DNA of 64,000 nucleotides from Escallonia rubra (Eukaryota > Streptophyta > Magnoliopsida > Escalloniales > Escalloniaceae). Below are positions 33,901 through 45,948 of the stretch, in pieces. The DNA is taken from positions 62,001 to 126,000 of the forward strand of contig JAVXUO010000432.1 in the NCBI GenBank assembly GCA_033065855.1, in the 5' to 3' direction. The notes under the pieces were generated by a model. The model did no database searches. It had not been told where the DNA came from and saw only the letters and a list, made by a program, of their open reading frames with translations. Position numbers and translations under genes: made by a program. The stretch's first letter is position 1. Each line of letters opens with the position of its first letter.

Positions 33901-36900
33901 TTCTTCCATCACTTTCAATGAGATTATGTCATGCTTGAATACAATTTTAATGTTCCTAAAGAAGGTTTGCGAAGATTCTGATTCAGAAGATAGTGGCATT
34001 AATGATTTATGTCAAACTTCTCTCCAGTTTGTGGAGGTTGCAACTGAGGAGTTAGAACCTTCTATTTTGGGGTCCCCTCTTTACAAGGTGGCATTAGATC
34101 TCCAGTACATTGACAACTTGGAGTCAGTTAACGAGTTCAGACCTGCAAGATCACTGGGAGTCTGCTCTACAGACATGAATATGGTTCCGCCAATACTTCA
34201 TTTAGCAAAACTCTATTTCTGTGTTGTTGTGAAGTTGACTTCGAAGGCACCCATGACAGAGTCTATTCCCCAGGGTATCCACAGATATTTCAAAAATTTA
34301 TTGCACTCATTTGATCCTACGGAGATTCTTTATGCCTTTGTAAGTTTATTGTGCAGACATTCTGCAACAGACTGCTTAATTCTTTGGAGAATTATAGCAA
34401 ATTGCCTCAGAGATTATATAGCTAGCATCAAGAATCTTTCACTACTAAAAACAGAATCTGACAACTCTGGGTATGTTGTAGTATGTCATTTCCTGTGCCA
34501 CCCATTTGCCGTGTACTCCTGCCCCAAAAGACAATTGACTCCTATGAAGACTAGTGGCTCCCCGGAATTATCTTTTGTTTCCTCAGAATCACAGAGAAAT
34601 CTAGAGCTTGAACATGTTATTGAAGTGTGGAAGTCTCTTTATGTTTCTGTTAGCAATGCTTCAAAATTTGAGTGCTCGTCCTCAAATATTTTTTCCGAAG
34701 ATCTGTCTTCAATGGTAAACAAGTGCCTGGATGGAAAGAGAAGCGCACTTGAATCTGGGACAGAGCTTGAAAAGGATAGAGATCACTGTGGCCTTTCCTT
34801 CTGTGGACATATTGCGATATTTGTTCTGGAACAGTTTCTTAAGTCTGGCGTATGTTGTAAAGGAAGCAGGCATGGAAGTGATGCTATAAATAGAAGCTTC
34901 AGCGGTGTCAAAAATAGTTTGGGGTTCACCGCAAGGTCAGCACATTCATTTTCGTGAAAAATGCATAATATTCGATGATGCCCTAGTGGTGCGGTAGTAG
35001 TCACCTAATTATTGTGTGTGAGGGTTTTACCCCTAGGTTGCTTTTTTATTAAGTGCTTAGATACACTCTTGAGTTGTTCATTCAATAGGATAGGGCTTCT
35101 GGTAATTGAATAATTTGAGCAGCCAAACTTCTTATCCATAACAAAGATTTGCCTTGAACTTTAGGAACAAAGAGCAAGCCAGGACCATAAATATTAGTTC
35201 AGAATGTTGGTTCTTTCAAATATCTCTGGTCCTTTTGTTGATTTTGGAAACTAAAGAACTCGTGGAAAATAGTTGACTCAGTTTTGGCCTGAAGATTGAC
35301 TACATATTAAGTTGTCGTAGTCTCTTTTCAGGTTCGCAGTTATACAATTTGTTTCCTTCATCACTCCTACTGTCCTACCATTCTTCTTCTGCATCTGACA
35401 CCAGCTCTCCTACCCTGGGTTTTTTTACCCACTTTCAACAATTTTACTGTCTTGACACTCTCATGTTAGGAAAGAGAGAAATGACTTTATTGTGTTTGGA
35501 TGTGTTCTTTCTGATATCCCAATTATTTTTTATTTTTTTTTGTGGGAGTGGAGGGAGGGGCACCGGTGTGGAATCATATGAGAATTAGGTTGCTCGTGAA
35601 ACATAACAAGATGATTGCAATTTTCTGACATGCTTCATATTTCTCATTGTTTTCTTTATGGTAGCTTACAAGGTAAAACCAAATTCCTCATGTTAGTTAT
35701 CGATGCTCATATTTCTTTCTGCTTTGTGTGCCTGTATGTGACCTGGTCAGGTTCTTGAGGATGTCATGGACAAAGGCAGCAACACATCCACCAACAGACC
35801 TTCAAGTAACCTCGAGGTAAGTGTAGTAATGCTAGTTATGTAGTTGTTGGCTTACTCCATCAGATTTGTAACTAAATTCTTATTGTGTGACTTTCAGGGT
35901 ATTCACTATACTGGTGCGCTTTGTAAGCTGCCTCTACTTTAAGGAAGATATTGTTTCCTTTATCGAGGTTTGTATGTCCTTTTTCATTTGCTTCACATCC
36001 ATATTACCAGATTGCTATGCTGAGACAGAAAATACTTTAAAGCCGGACAACATGAATGAAAAGTGGGAAGTCAAGTCATTAAAGTGAACAACTCAAAGCA
36101 GAGCCATGGCCTCCCCCGGTCATGGGGTAGGTCCTCCTCTGCGTACAAAGAACAATATATGAGGGTGAAAGGGTGGTGCAGAGTCCCTTCAACTTCCAAA
36201 AGAATTTGGCAAACGCGAAGCAGAAATAAACGCTTGAAATATAGAAGTTGAAGGGACTCTGCACCACCCTTTTATAAACGCTTGAAATGCAGAAGTTTGA
36301 TACAGAATATTTCTCTCTTTCCACTTTATTTTTCTGAATTTCAGTTCTTTGATTTGGCACACGTTTTTTAGGTTTCAATTCAAAAAGATAATTACATTAT
36401 CAAATGTAGATTAATAAAATTTTACTCTATGTTTAAGATGGATGGATAATAAAAATTGACGAAATTACTGGATTTTTCTGCCATTCCTGAATTTGATGAG
36501 GCAGTTGGATTTTGAGAGAACTTATTAACTCATAATGCTAGAGCTAGATAAGCAGAGACTTAATTCTAGAGCGTTAATTCTAGTTAATCTTTTTCCTGCC
36601 TTTGATCGTAAGATTAGATTCCCATGACAGCTACAAAATTACTCTTTTTGCGTTCTTTAGAGTCAAATTTATTGTATGCATTTTTGGCTCCCTTCAACGT
36701 TACAGCCTGACTCGGCCACTGTTTCAATGGACATGTAAATTGTTGTGAAGTTGCTTTCAACCATGCATTTTTTTTGGGAATGTTGGGCCCAAAAATTATT
36801 TTCTTAATGGCATTTTGATTTTTGTTTATTCAGATTGTCTCAAGCCCATTGCTTCAATGGCTGTCATATGCAGAAGCACAAAATGAAAACACTGGCCATC

Positions 36901-37535
36901 AAGTTCAGCAACTATGGCTTAAAATCCTTAATAGTTTGCAGAATAGTTGGCCTCCAATAAACTTCAATTCGTCCTTCCTCGAACACCAAGCGCCCTTACT
37001 TGAAGTTACTTTAGGTCACCCAAATCCCTCTATCTCTGAGCCTACCATGACCTTTTGGAATTCCACGTATGGTGAGCAGATCAAGTTAGACTACCCTCAG
37101 AGCTTACTTCCTGTCCTCGACAAGCTCTCAAGAAGTGGTAAAATAGATCTATGTAAAAGAGGCCAGCAGATAAGTGGAAAAGGTCCTGCAAAAGAAGATG
37201 CCATAGCTGCCTCACAAGGATGCAAGGTGACTGCAAGACTAAACAGGACTTTCAAAAGAGTAGAATTAGTGGAGGATACAGTGGATGGTTTTCAGAAAGG
37301 CGAGAAGCCACCCTCTAGGCCGAAAAGAAAAGGCTTGGAACTAACCGAGCATCAAAAGGAAGTGAGACGAGCACAGCAAGGACGGGCGAGCGACTGCGAT
37401 GGACGTGGCCCTGGTGTCCGAACCTATACTAGTGTTGATTTCTCCCAAGGGAATGAGGAGTCACAAGAGAGCCAGGAGATTCGGAATGCAGAATCTATTT
37501 TGGAGATGCTGAAAAGAGATGGTAAGCTCTCTTAG
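27991..37535 (+). CDS. RIF1: RIF1-like protein (Rif1 N-terminal domain, replication timing / telomere associated)
   Basis: RIF1 proteins control replication origin firing, largely by recruiting PP1, and act in telomere and double-strand-break biology in yeast and animals. The exons are 27991-28196, 28288-28355, 29040-29101, 29194-29343, 30440-30616, 32368-32580, 33218-34935, 35751-35816, 35898-35967 and 36834-37535. All use GT..AG, and the phases add up to 1143 codons plus stop. Residues 1 to about 420 form helical HEAT/ARM-type repeats of the Rif1 N-terminal domain (LKCLGFLIYHPSIV, LQAWGWFIRLLGP, WCYLLHKLD). The middle is helical and weakly conserved. The C-terminus is basic (RPKRKGLELTEHQKEVRRAQQ-like) and ends with VDF and SILEML. 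The long exon 7 (1718 bases) is ordinary for this gene. The borders of exons 8-10 are the least certain. A GGTAAGC just before the stop could be a further donor. Family call from domain pattern; function inferred. Confidence 0.85.
29926..30006. repeat. 50-bp tandem repeat in RIF1 intron 4
   Basis: The word CTTTTTGATATAGCTATACA, continuing to GGAAG, occurs at 29926 and again 50 bases later. It is a small recent duplication inside the intron. Confidence 0.85.
31130..31250 (+). mobile_element. Possible SINE-like retroposon end in RIF1 intron 5
   Basis: GTGGGAGCCATGTGCACTGGG followed by CCGCCCTT resembles the GGGAGCC.CGTGCACTGGG body of Au-type plant SINEs. No tRNA promoter boxes or target duplication were found nearby, so the call is weak. 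Confidence 0.25.
36168..36272 (+). repeat. Perfect 29-bp inverted repeat (hairpin) in RIF1 intron 9
   Basis: Arms 36168-36196 and 36244-36272 are exact reverse complements around a 47-base loop; the left arm contains GGTGGTGCAGAGTCCCTTC. A second copy of ATAAACGCTTGAAAT lies just outside the right arm, matching one in the loop. A transcript of this intron would fold into a perfect stem. Confidence 0.9.
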
Positions 37536-38880
37536 TTTTGCTACACTTCATTTGGCTCGTCGCATTTAGTTTATCGAGTGATGTAATGTGTCACGCGCGA
37601 GCATGTTGTCCCTATATTTATCTGGGTATTATACTGCCTAGATGTACATTAATCTTTTTGTATAGTACGTTGTTAATGTACATATAAATCTCACCAAAAA
37701 CATTCTGCTCTTCTTGTCTCTGAACGTGCCAAAGATATATTTTCTAACAAGAAAAGGACTTCGAAGGGCCTTAGTTCACCTGTGGAAGTGCTTGGAGAAT
37801 TGCAAAATATCCGATTTTTGGAGCTTTAGATTAGATGTGGGTTATTCAAATTATATTAGATTTTTTATACTTCTTCCTTATTAATTCTCCCGGCTAAACG
37901 TTTTTCGACCATTACGATACATAAAAAATAATAGGGTTGTATGAGAAGGAGTCTGGCATCTCCAGAAATGAATGGCCAGGGAACAGTGAAGCTTCATAGG
38001 GTCTTTCTGTCCAGGTGCAGGTAGTCCGCATCTTCACAGACATGTCTATTTCACCGAGCCTCTCTCCGAGACAGTGCCCAGATCGTTACGCGTTTTAACC
38101 TAAGGTCGATTCAGACATTCCAAGCTTAGCCAACCAAGAGAAGCCCAACTAACTTGTTCTAACAAGCGAGCAGTCAATCGTCAAAAAAGAGGATTTGATT
38201 GAATATCGAGGAGTCAAGGAATTTAGGCCAAAATACCAAATGAAAGTAGATCGGTTTTTTTTCATTGACTTGACTCCTCCAATCTCGACGAGACTGGAGC
38301 AGGCTACTATGAGACAAAAGATCTTCTTCTCCAGCAACGGGCTCGATCTGGTAGCATCGCCCTTTGTAACAATCAAGGCTGGTAAGTCCATTGGTCCACA
38401 CAGTTGTCCATGTACCAGTAGAAGATTGGGCAGCTACCGCGGCCCCTGCTTCTTTCTTTCGTTCTTTGTTAGCTAAACTTTTTTGGTGATTTTTTTTTTT
38501 TGGCTGAATACTAGAAACTTTTCAATAATAATTGGGGTTAATTAAGCCTACCCAGCTATTGCACAAAACATATATGGAAACTGACTACGTTATAAATTGA
38601 ATATGTAAATATCATTCTTCGGGATGTCCAAATCATGGATATAGGGGACCTGGCTTCAGTCAACATCTCTTGCTTCCAAGAAGTATTTTGCAGACATGAA
38701 ACATAGAGCTAATATGACATATATCAAAGAGGATTGGTCCTACAGTCGCCCTAACAGTCTCCTCTGCAGTCAAGCAAATTTTTGGAGTTGGTAGAAATCG
38801 CTATATGCAGCAAATTTTGGCCCATCTAAGGGTTGTCAAGACAGCAGATGCTTATGCTAAAGTCTGCACAAGTACTCCAG
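37536..38880. other. 3' flank of RIF1 and spacer
   Basis: T-rich sequence consistent with a 3' UTR runs to about 37720 (TGTACATTAATC and TTTTTGTATAG words). After that I see no coding signal; the ORFs at 38149-38476 overlap on both strands and match nothing I know. Confidence 0.35.
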
Positions 38881-38885
38881 ATCTG

Positions 38886-39480
38886 CTCTAACTTCCAAAT
38901 CCTAGCAGCGTCTTCCTCTGCAACCCCACCGTGCGTTAGCGCGCATGGGGCGGTTGCCGCCGGCATATTTAGTTGACTAAGGTGATCATGTACAACCATG
39001 AAGGGGTTGCAGAGAATGGCCGGCGGCAGTTTTTGAGGGCTGACGGGGGAGTCTCGGCCGCAGTTTATGGTGGCCGGGGCGGCAGAGTGGGTCGAAGGCC
39101 GACTCAGGACCCAAACTTATCTTCTCAGGCCTTTGGTCCGTGAGGCGAAGGGTTAAGTTCAGACATTCCTCTAAGACCATTTTGATCGAGCCTAGATTCT
39201 ACAACTATTCGACCGCGGAAGTGTAGATCAGATCATTTCTGTGTAATTTTTGGGGCTAAGGAAACCCTTCTTCGGAGTGGCCAGATCATTTGCCGACAAG
39301 TGCCTTGAATCTTTGAAGGCGTTTTGGTCAAATCTACAGCGGCAATGGTTTGTCCCTGTGTGGTCCTGTTTGCCGGTGATCATCCACCGAGAAAATTGCA
39401 ATCAACGTCATCGGATAACACTGTCTGGTCCTACTTGTTCCACACCACACCTTTTTTCAGTTGACGCATATTGCTTAGGT
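38886..39480 (+). mobile_element. Probable LINE 5'-region remnant
   Basis: CCCCACCGTGC, then GCGCGCATGGGGCGGTTGCCG, followed by GGCCGGCGG words, resembles the start of the retroposon at 48514 (CCCCACCGTGC ... GCGCGTGTGGGGCGG). The G/C-rich stretch stands out from its AT-rich flanks. There is no poly(A) tail or target duplication, so it is a fragment at best. Confidence 0.35.
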
Positions 39481-41847
39481 TAACATACTCTCTTTTCCTA
39501 TGTTGTCTCCGGTTGAACACGTCCATTTTCTTTTGGTAATAAGAGAATTAGGAGTCATCGGACCTTATGGTCATACAAGGTTACAGACGAAATAAGAAAG
39601 TGAATACAAATATAGTCTGTGTGGCACAGTCCCAAAACATCTATGTACTCCATCGCTACAAAAGAAAATCTCTAACACCGTCGCAAATGGTCAGCAATCC
39701 AGTCCCGGTATACAGTCGTGAAAAATGTACTTCCTTTGAACTCCATCACTACAAAACGTCCATTTTTTTAGAGCCATGTTTCTTTTACGGAAGGAAGTCG
39801 GTCAATGTCACTTTAAAAATGCACTTCCTTTGAACTCTTAGTCGGATGTCAGTCTCTGGACTTGACTCTTGCTTTCAATGTTTTTTTGTCAATCTTTGTC
39901 CCCCTTCATTGAAGTAAGGGAGGGTACTTGTAATTCCTGCCTTTATGCCTTCACATTTCTTTTTAAAAAACGTAGAGTAGTGCTTTTTGGGGAGTAAGGA
40001 GGATGGTTTAGGGGATAAAGGGTTGATAGTGCTAGAAAGGCATTTAGGGCTTTAATTTTCTGCACGCGGGGTTGGGGGTGGGGGTCGGGTTTGGAGGGTT
40101 TTCATGAGAGAGGTGGATTGGTTGTAGTTTGTTTGGGCATGTTGGCCTCGTCTTAACTTTCGATCTTGGGTCTCTAATGTCTTTGGTCTCCTTTACTTCT
40201 CTTTTCAGCACGCGTCTCCTTTTAGGTACTTGACCGAAATTCCATACTAGGTGCTGTCTTTGTTAATGTTTTTTTGTGAGCTTTGAATACACAACTAGAA
40301 TGGGTTTCAAGCGTCTGATAACAAGGCGATTTGGAGATAGGATTTTCGGGATTCGAGAATGTGCAATCAAGAGATTTGGAAGATACATGAGATTGGTTAC
40401 ATATTTGTTGTTTTAAAATTATCATTTTTGTGTAGCAGGTTCAATGTAATAGAGCAAGAGCCAAAATAATAATAATAATAAAGAAACAAAGAAAATACGT
40501 GAATTTGTAGGATCCATCTATGTGAGTTTTTCGGATGTTACTTTTGAACTTGTTGCATAGCATAGTAATCGGCAATTTAAAGCACTATCTTTATCTTTGC
40601 AGGGTTTTGGATGGTGGAGTTGTTTTGTTTGGTGTAACAACTTACGGGGACAACTTGTTCTTGCAACTGATTCCTTAATTTTGAAATGCAATCTACAACT
40701 TAAAGCAAAGAAAAAGATAGCAGATGCTTGAGATGCAAAGGGATCCATAGAATCAAATGAGTAAGCCAGTAAATCTAGCAGTGTTCAAATGGGAAAATTT
40801 ATGACCCAAAAATTACAGTTGTAACTTTAGATTTGGTGACGAAATGAGGAGTCTCTTTGGAAATCTAGGCAATTAGTCACTCAAAGACTATGGTGTTCTA
40901 AGTCCCAGATCCAGTCAAACCAAATAGTTGATGCCATTGAGAGACGACTTGAGGGAGTTTCAATTTCAAACAGGATTGTCCGAGAAGTTACCTTGAGAAA
41001 TTTGAATGGTGGAGTCAGAGCAACAATACTACCCAGGAAATTTTGGCGTAGCAAAATAAAATTCCACCATGAGCTGAATCTCCATGGCTTTGTGACTTGA
41101 ATTGGGTGTTCATTTTGGCATAGATTTTTTAGAACATTTTGGGTAGCGATCTTGTCACGCCCCCGATCCGGCGGTGGACCTTTACATAGTAACTTTAAAA
41201 TATTTATGTTTAACAATTGTCATATTATATCACGACATCACAATAACCTAAACACGTGAAAGTTCTTAATATTAGTTCACTTCAAGGGGTCTACTGCATT
41301 TCAAAGTATCTTAAAGGCATAAGAGCCATCAACAACTATGTATCAAAATTTTACAAGCAATTCATATGGAATAAGATGAATATTTCAAACGACTTCAAAG
41401 TATACTAAATATTGGACTCATAACCAGGAGGAGAAAAATACAAATCCAGTGCAAGTTGAATCATTCAAAAAGGAATTCTTTTGAACCCATTGTGTTTGAA
41501 AGAAGTTCCAAGGATAGGAGATGAAAGATACATTTTATCATTGATCCAAAGTTTACATTGTTCTCTGCAATAAGCTCTTGTTTATGCACGCATGTGCTCC
41601 CATATTGTCACAAGTTCCCCATCATGACTTACTAAATATCATTTGGAACTGCCGTCTCCATTCTCCAGAGGTAAAAAAATCTTGAGATAATGTAATCGAT
41701 CAGCCTTCAAAAGGTCAAAAGTGATGTTGTTTCCTAGACAATGTGTCTGTCATCTTCTTCACCCTCCAGTAATCCAAGTCATTGGCTCCAATTTCTGTGA
41801 TAAGTTCATTTGGTAGCTTACCCGATTGAGATGGTTTAACTTGTCAG
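39481..41847. other. Intergenic spacer with weak transposon traces
   Basis: The word AAAATG(T/C)ACTTCCTTTGAACTC occurs twice (about 39724 and 39815). CACTACAAAA at 39747 recalls a CACTA-element end, but no partner end was found. At 41153 TGTCACGCCCCCGATCCGG resembles a gypsy LTR start, again without a matching end. No gene is recognised. Confidence 0.35.
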
Positions 41848-41908
41848 CCACAGAGCCATAGCCATAGCCATAGCCATAGCCATAGCCACAGCCACAGCCA
41901 CAGCCACA
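41848..41908. repeat. Hexanucleotide repeat (AGCCAT/AGCCAC)n
   Basis: About ten units; the first half is AGCCAT and the second half AGCCAC, so a variant unit has spread along the array. The repeat explains the CGCGYGYG part of the antisense ORF at 41759-42016. Confidence 0.93.
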
Positions 41909-44402
41909 CGTAGAGGTTAATAGATATCTGCTAGCAAGCAGTAACTCCACCCAATACTGGTGTCTTATTTCCACTGTTTGAGGATAGCAATAAGATAAGG
42001 AATCCCAGGATTTCATGCAACAGGAGCCCCAGCATCAGACACCACATCTTTTGAAGGGGGTAAAGACAAGCTAGGCTCATGTGCCCCTAACTGGTAAGGG
42101 TCCCTCCCCCCCCTCCAAAAAAAAAAAAACCTCTAAATCCTAGACAATCATATGTGTTTCCGTACCCTTTACAATGTTTTTTTGGGGTAAAAGGTACCAT
42201 GTATTATTATTATCAAAAAAGCAACTCACGTACCCTTCACAATGGTGTTCATATCTTTACTCACTTTGTTTTCTTCTAGGCAAAGTTGTGATGTCTACAT
42301 TATTTACCAACTAATAATTAGAGGGGTTGAAAGATCTTTGAACATGTGAAAGGGTTTTGTGGAAAGTGAGGCATGGGTGTGTTACGCCAGTACTAGAAGT
42401 ATCTATGAGATTGGTTCTCATTGTCTTCCATGCATTGAGTCCTCAGACCTTGAGAGTGCTTTGGAGATGGAGCCAAGGGCACATGATTCCTCGTCGTTGG
42501 TGGAACCAACCAACAATGGCCACAATTCAACCATACCTAATGGTCTCTCTCAACAAAAAGGAGGGGAAACATATTGGAAAATTTTCAATAATTGGACCCT
42601 CGGCTTTCAAACTTTGCAATCAAAAGGTTAATGTGTGCAAAAGAAATCAGTTAATTTCATTGATTGGTTAAAAGACATAATGTCTCAAAGTTAGACATTT
42701 AATAAGGTTTAAAAAGGGTCACAAATGTGGTTTCCACATTACTTGGATAATGAAAATGTTAAGGGTACATATATAAGTGGCCACGTGACAGACATTATTG
42801 TTCTAGAAACACACAAAGTATGCATGGAATGCATAGGCACATGTGCAGGGCACCGCATGCCCGCGCGCCAGACCTCCTCTATCTCTTTCAAGTTATGTCT
42901 GTTCTTTCCAACCAAAAGTCATTTAATTCTGTTAGTAGTAAGCTAATTTTCAAGTTTTAAAAACTTATAGACTTCATCGCGTTCTTTCCATGTATGTTGT
43001 TACGCAGCTGTTCACGATCCGTCACACAAGCATTATATTTATTACCGTTAAACTGAAAGTTTTTGCGTTCCGAAGGTTTTGGTAGTACTTTGCGGTGGCT
43101 TCCAATTCAGGAAAATTGTCTTGATTACTAAGGGCTTGTTTATTGTTTACATTTACTCTTGGTTTTAAATATTTTTATCCCACTCTTAGTTGTATCAGTT
43201 CTTCCACAATAGAAGTCTCGTTTTATTACCATTTCAAATTCATAGAACAATTCCCACTTTCCTATTGTTGCGAGCTATATAACTTTTACCATAAAAAGAT
43301 GTTCAGAAAAATTGGCCAAACTGAAGCTTTTCTTCGCATAAATGAATATTGGGATAACAAAATGCAAAAAAATTATTACACCTTCTGACGCAATAAATGG
43401 CAAAAACTTCAATGGTGATATACAGAATTGACGTGGAAATGAGAGGACTATGAAAACTTGATTCAGAATGTCGGAAGACTTCTTCATCAACTCATTGATT
43501 CAGAATCTATTTGTTCAGTCTTTATTTACCTAATCAAAATTTTTTGAGAGAACCAAATATAATACTAAGTGGTTTCGTTTCCATTTCTGCAATTAAGCAA
43601 CATGCTTTCGCCATGACTGGAACTGGAACTTGAACCGGATGACTCTTTCTTTTCGTTTTGTCGAATTCATGTGCATACTTTCCCATATATGTAGAACACT
43701 AACACAAGAGGAAGTTCACACAATAGAATGAAAGATCAGAACCTTAATTCAAATGAAAGTTGAGAAAGGTAAAGCATCCTTGGTTGCTATTCCTTGTCTA
43801 AACATAACAAAACATGAAATAATCTGTTACAAACAATTGTTGTACAACAAATCCAAAAAATCAACAAGAGAGAGAGATGGGATAAGACAGAAAGAGATGT
43901 GGAAATGAGAAAGAGGAGAGACTCGACATCCTCTCATGTCGATATCGTCCGTGCATCCTTCAATCTAGCTAGCAACCTGTAAATCCATGAAATTGAACCA
44001 TAATGAGCCAAGAATAACCATAAATCCAAGCATGTCCAAACAATTAAAGCTAAAATGGAAGGGCGTATTCCTTCCATTTGTTGTACATAGCTTTGCTAGA
44101 AGTCATGTTTTTTTCAAGTAAAGAATTTACTTTTGAAAATGCTATTGCTACCTTCAATAGAGATGTTGCTTAGCAAGTACGATTGTTCATGATTGTAGTA
44201 TGTGCATTGATGGTAATGCAGTTGATGAATTTTGGCAACATCACATCGCGTTTAGCTTTAGTTTTCATTGCAATTCAGAATTAATCACCAGAAGATGTAG
44301 TATAAAGGTAGGCTTATGCCTCGAGAGAAAATAATGTTTAAACACAAACATCGAACTTAAAGGTAGACAGGATGCAGTAGTGTACTCAACTTAGCTAGGC
44401 TT
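41909..44402. other. Intergenic spacer
   Basis: It contains a C tract followed by an A tract (about 42104-42131) and a repeated TACCCTT(T/C)ACAATG word at 42161 and 42231. The last part (about 43970-44402) should include the 3' UTR of the minus-strand proline-rich protein gene. The ORFs in this stretch show no family signal. Confidence 0.35.
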
Positions 44403-45113
44403 TTAGAGGGAGCAGGTGTAACCAGGAGGGGGAGTCTTCCCACAAGTGACAAGAAGCTGAAGAGCAAGTGGGAGATAGATGTTAATGTTAAGTAGCTTGA
44501 GCTTGAGAGTAGTGCACAAGCAAACTGCAGCTTCAAGCTCCAAGAGTCCTCCAATAATCGGGCAGCACTCATTTGCAGCCGGGTCACCCAACCCCACGTG
44601 CACCAACCCACCAAGAAGATCCACACAAGCTCCAAGTTTAAGCGAGTCGATGGGGCACGTCGCCGCCTTTGCCGGTGGTGGCGCGCAAGGCGTCCCAGGC
44701 GTCCCAGTCGATGGCGGGTTAAGAATGGGAGGAAGTGTCACTGGAGGGAGGGTCACTGGGGGGAGGGTCACTGGAGGAAGGGTAACGGGTGGTTTTATGA
44801 TTGGAGGTAGGACGGGTGGCAGGGTGATCGGGGGTTTTACGATAGGGGGCAGGACCACCGGAGGTTTTACGATAGGGGGAAGGACACCCGGCGGCAGGGT
44901 GACCGGAGGTTTCACGATGGGGGGTAGGACCACCGGCGGCAGGGTGATCGGAGGCTTCACGATAGGTGGGAGAACAATGGGTCCTTTAGGGGTCTTGGGC
45001 TTCTTGTGCTTGGGATGGGGCTTGGAGCAAGTTGGACAGCCAAGAATGGGGGTGACTGAGGAGATGAAGAGCATGGAAATGAGGAGGAGGGCTGAGAGCT
45101 TAGAGGGCTCCAT
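44403..45113 (-). CDS. Hybrid proline-rich protein with eight-cysteine motif (HyPRP)
   Basis: A secreted cell-wall-associated protein of 236 aa, single exon. Residues 1-25 form a signal peptide (hydrophobic LSALLLISMLFISSVTP, cleavage near ILG/C). Residues 30-135 are a low-complexity Pro-rich linker of repeats like PPIVKPPVTLPP. The C-terminal 90 residues carry the eight-cysteine domain of the lipid-transfer/protease-inhibitor superfamily: CPID, GACVD, ECCPI, VCLCT, TCGK and YTC in the expected C-C-CC-CxC-C-C order. The KLKLLNINIYLPLAL stretch between CLC and TCGK is typical. HyPRPs are linked to development, cold and stress responses; the exact role cannot be read here. The repeat is GC-rich and leaves a long open antisense frame, which is an artefact. 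Confidence 0.95.
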   Translation of the reverse strand: MEPSKLSALLLISMLFISSVTPILGCPTCSKPHPKHKKPKTPKGPIVLPPIVKPPITLPPVVLPPIVKPPVTLPPGVLPPIVKPPVVLPPIVKPPITLPPVLPPIIKPPVTLPPVTLPPVTLPPVTLPPILNPPSTGTPGTPCAPPPAKAATCPIDSLKLGACVDLLGGLVHVGLGDPAANECCPIIGGLLELEAAVCLCTTLKLKLLNINIYLPLALQLLVTCGKTPPPGYTCSL

Positions 45114-45225
45114 TTTTAGGGCTCTTTTTCTAGTGACAAAGGTTCTGTTACATGAGTGAGCTTCTTATATAGAGTGATGAGCAGTGCAAGAAAACAAAGG
45201 AACCCTAGAGAAGCACAAGCACGTG
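45114..45225 (-). promoter_or_regulatory. Core promoter of the HyPRP gene
   Basis: Read on the minus strand, a TATA box CTATATAA lies at 45165-45173, about 55 bases before the start codon, and a G-box CACGTG at 45220-45225, about 50 bases further upstream. The spacing suits a short leader. The G-box hints at bZIP or bHLH control, which is inference. Confidence 0.6.
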
Positions 45226-45948
45226 AATGTGGGTTGGGCACAAAGGCAGCTGCCAAATTTTGCTAGTTGGCAACTGCGTACTTTGCTAGCCTCGCAAGTG
45301 CATGAATCCATATCTATCTTCATTCTGGGCTGTAACTTTTAGTACTGAAACACATCATTCACTTTGGCGCAAAACCTTGGAAAGTAACTTTGTGAAAATG
45401 GTACCCCAAAGAAAGGACTCGAATCCATAAACAGAGTTTTATGAGAAGTTTAAGGTTAAATGAGGGACTATAGAAGGCAGTGACAGGGCCACATGTAAGC
45501 CAAAAGGTGCCTAATTTTACACGTCAATTTTGGAGAAATTCTTCTTTGTTGTCCATGTATCGTGAGTACGTACGTACTGATCTAAATGGTACGCCTTGTG
45601 TAGTCTTGAGATCGATCTATACTACTTTGTTGGCTAAGCCTAAATCTATGAAACAATAACAACAAACCTTTCATGTGAAGACGGGTCGTATTCACAAAGA
45701 AACTCTGAGAGATTAACATGGAAATTAACAAATGTTGCAGGATTCGTTAACTATCAGTTGACAGGACTCAGGATTGCATGTGACACCACTTATTCTGAAT
45801 TCACACATGCATTACATTAGTTTATAGTGAATCATCATCCCCTACAAATTGATTAATTTTTCCAGGCCAGCCTTCTTTCTGAACGTGATTGTATGGACCC
45901 ATTCTTGATTATAACATGTTAATATGAAGAAAAGAAGCTAATGGGTAG
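45226..45948. other. Upstream spacer of the HyPRP gene
   Basis: AT-rich with no coding signal. Words such as GTACGTACGTAC (about 45567-45580) are low complexity. No transposon ends are recognised. Confidence 0.3.

Noticed and set aside
35751..35816. RIF1 exon 8 read in the frame VLEDVMDKGSNTS
   Set aside because: That frame would need a different exon 7 end and runs into a stop in exon 9; the phase-consistent frame continues smoothly into VFTILVRFVSCLYF.
39747..39757. CACTA transposon end (CACTACAAAA)
   Set aside because: No matching inverted end or 3-bp duplication was found within several kb.
41153..41180. Start of another gypsy LTR (TGTCACGCCCCCGATCC)
   Set aside because: The start is suggestive but no matching end, polypurine tract or flanking duplication could be located.
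44479..45159. Long open frame antisense to the HyPRP gene (226 codons, glycine-rich)
   Set aside because: It mirrors the proline-rich repeat (CCN becomes GGN), and the minus-strand protein has a signal peptide and eight-cysteine domain.
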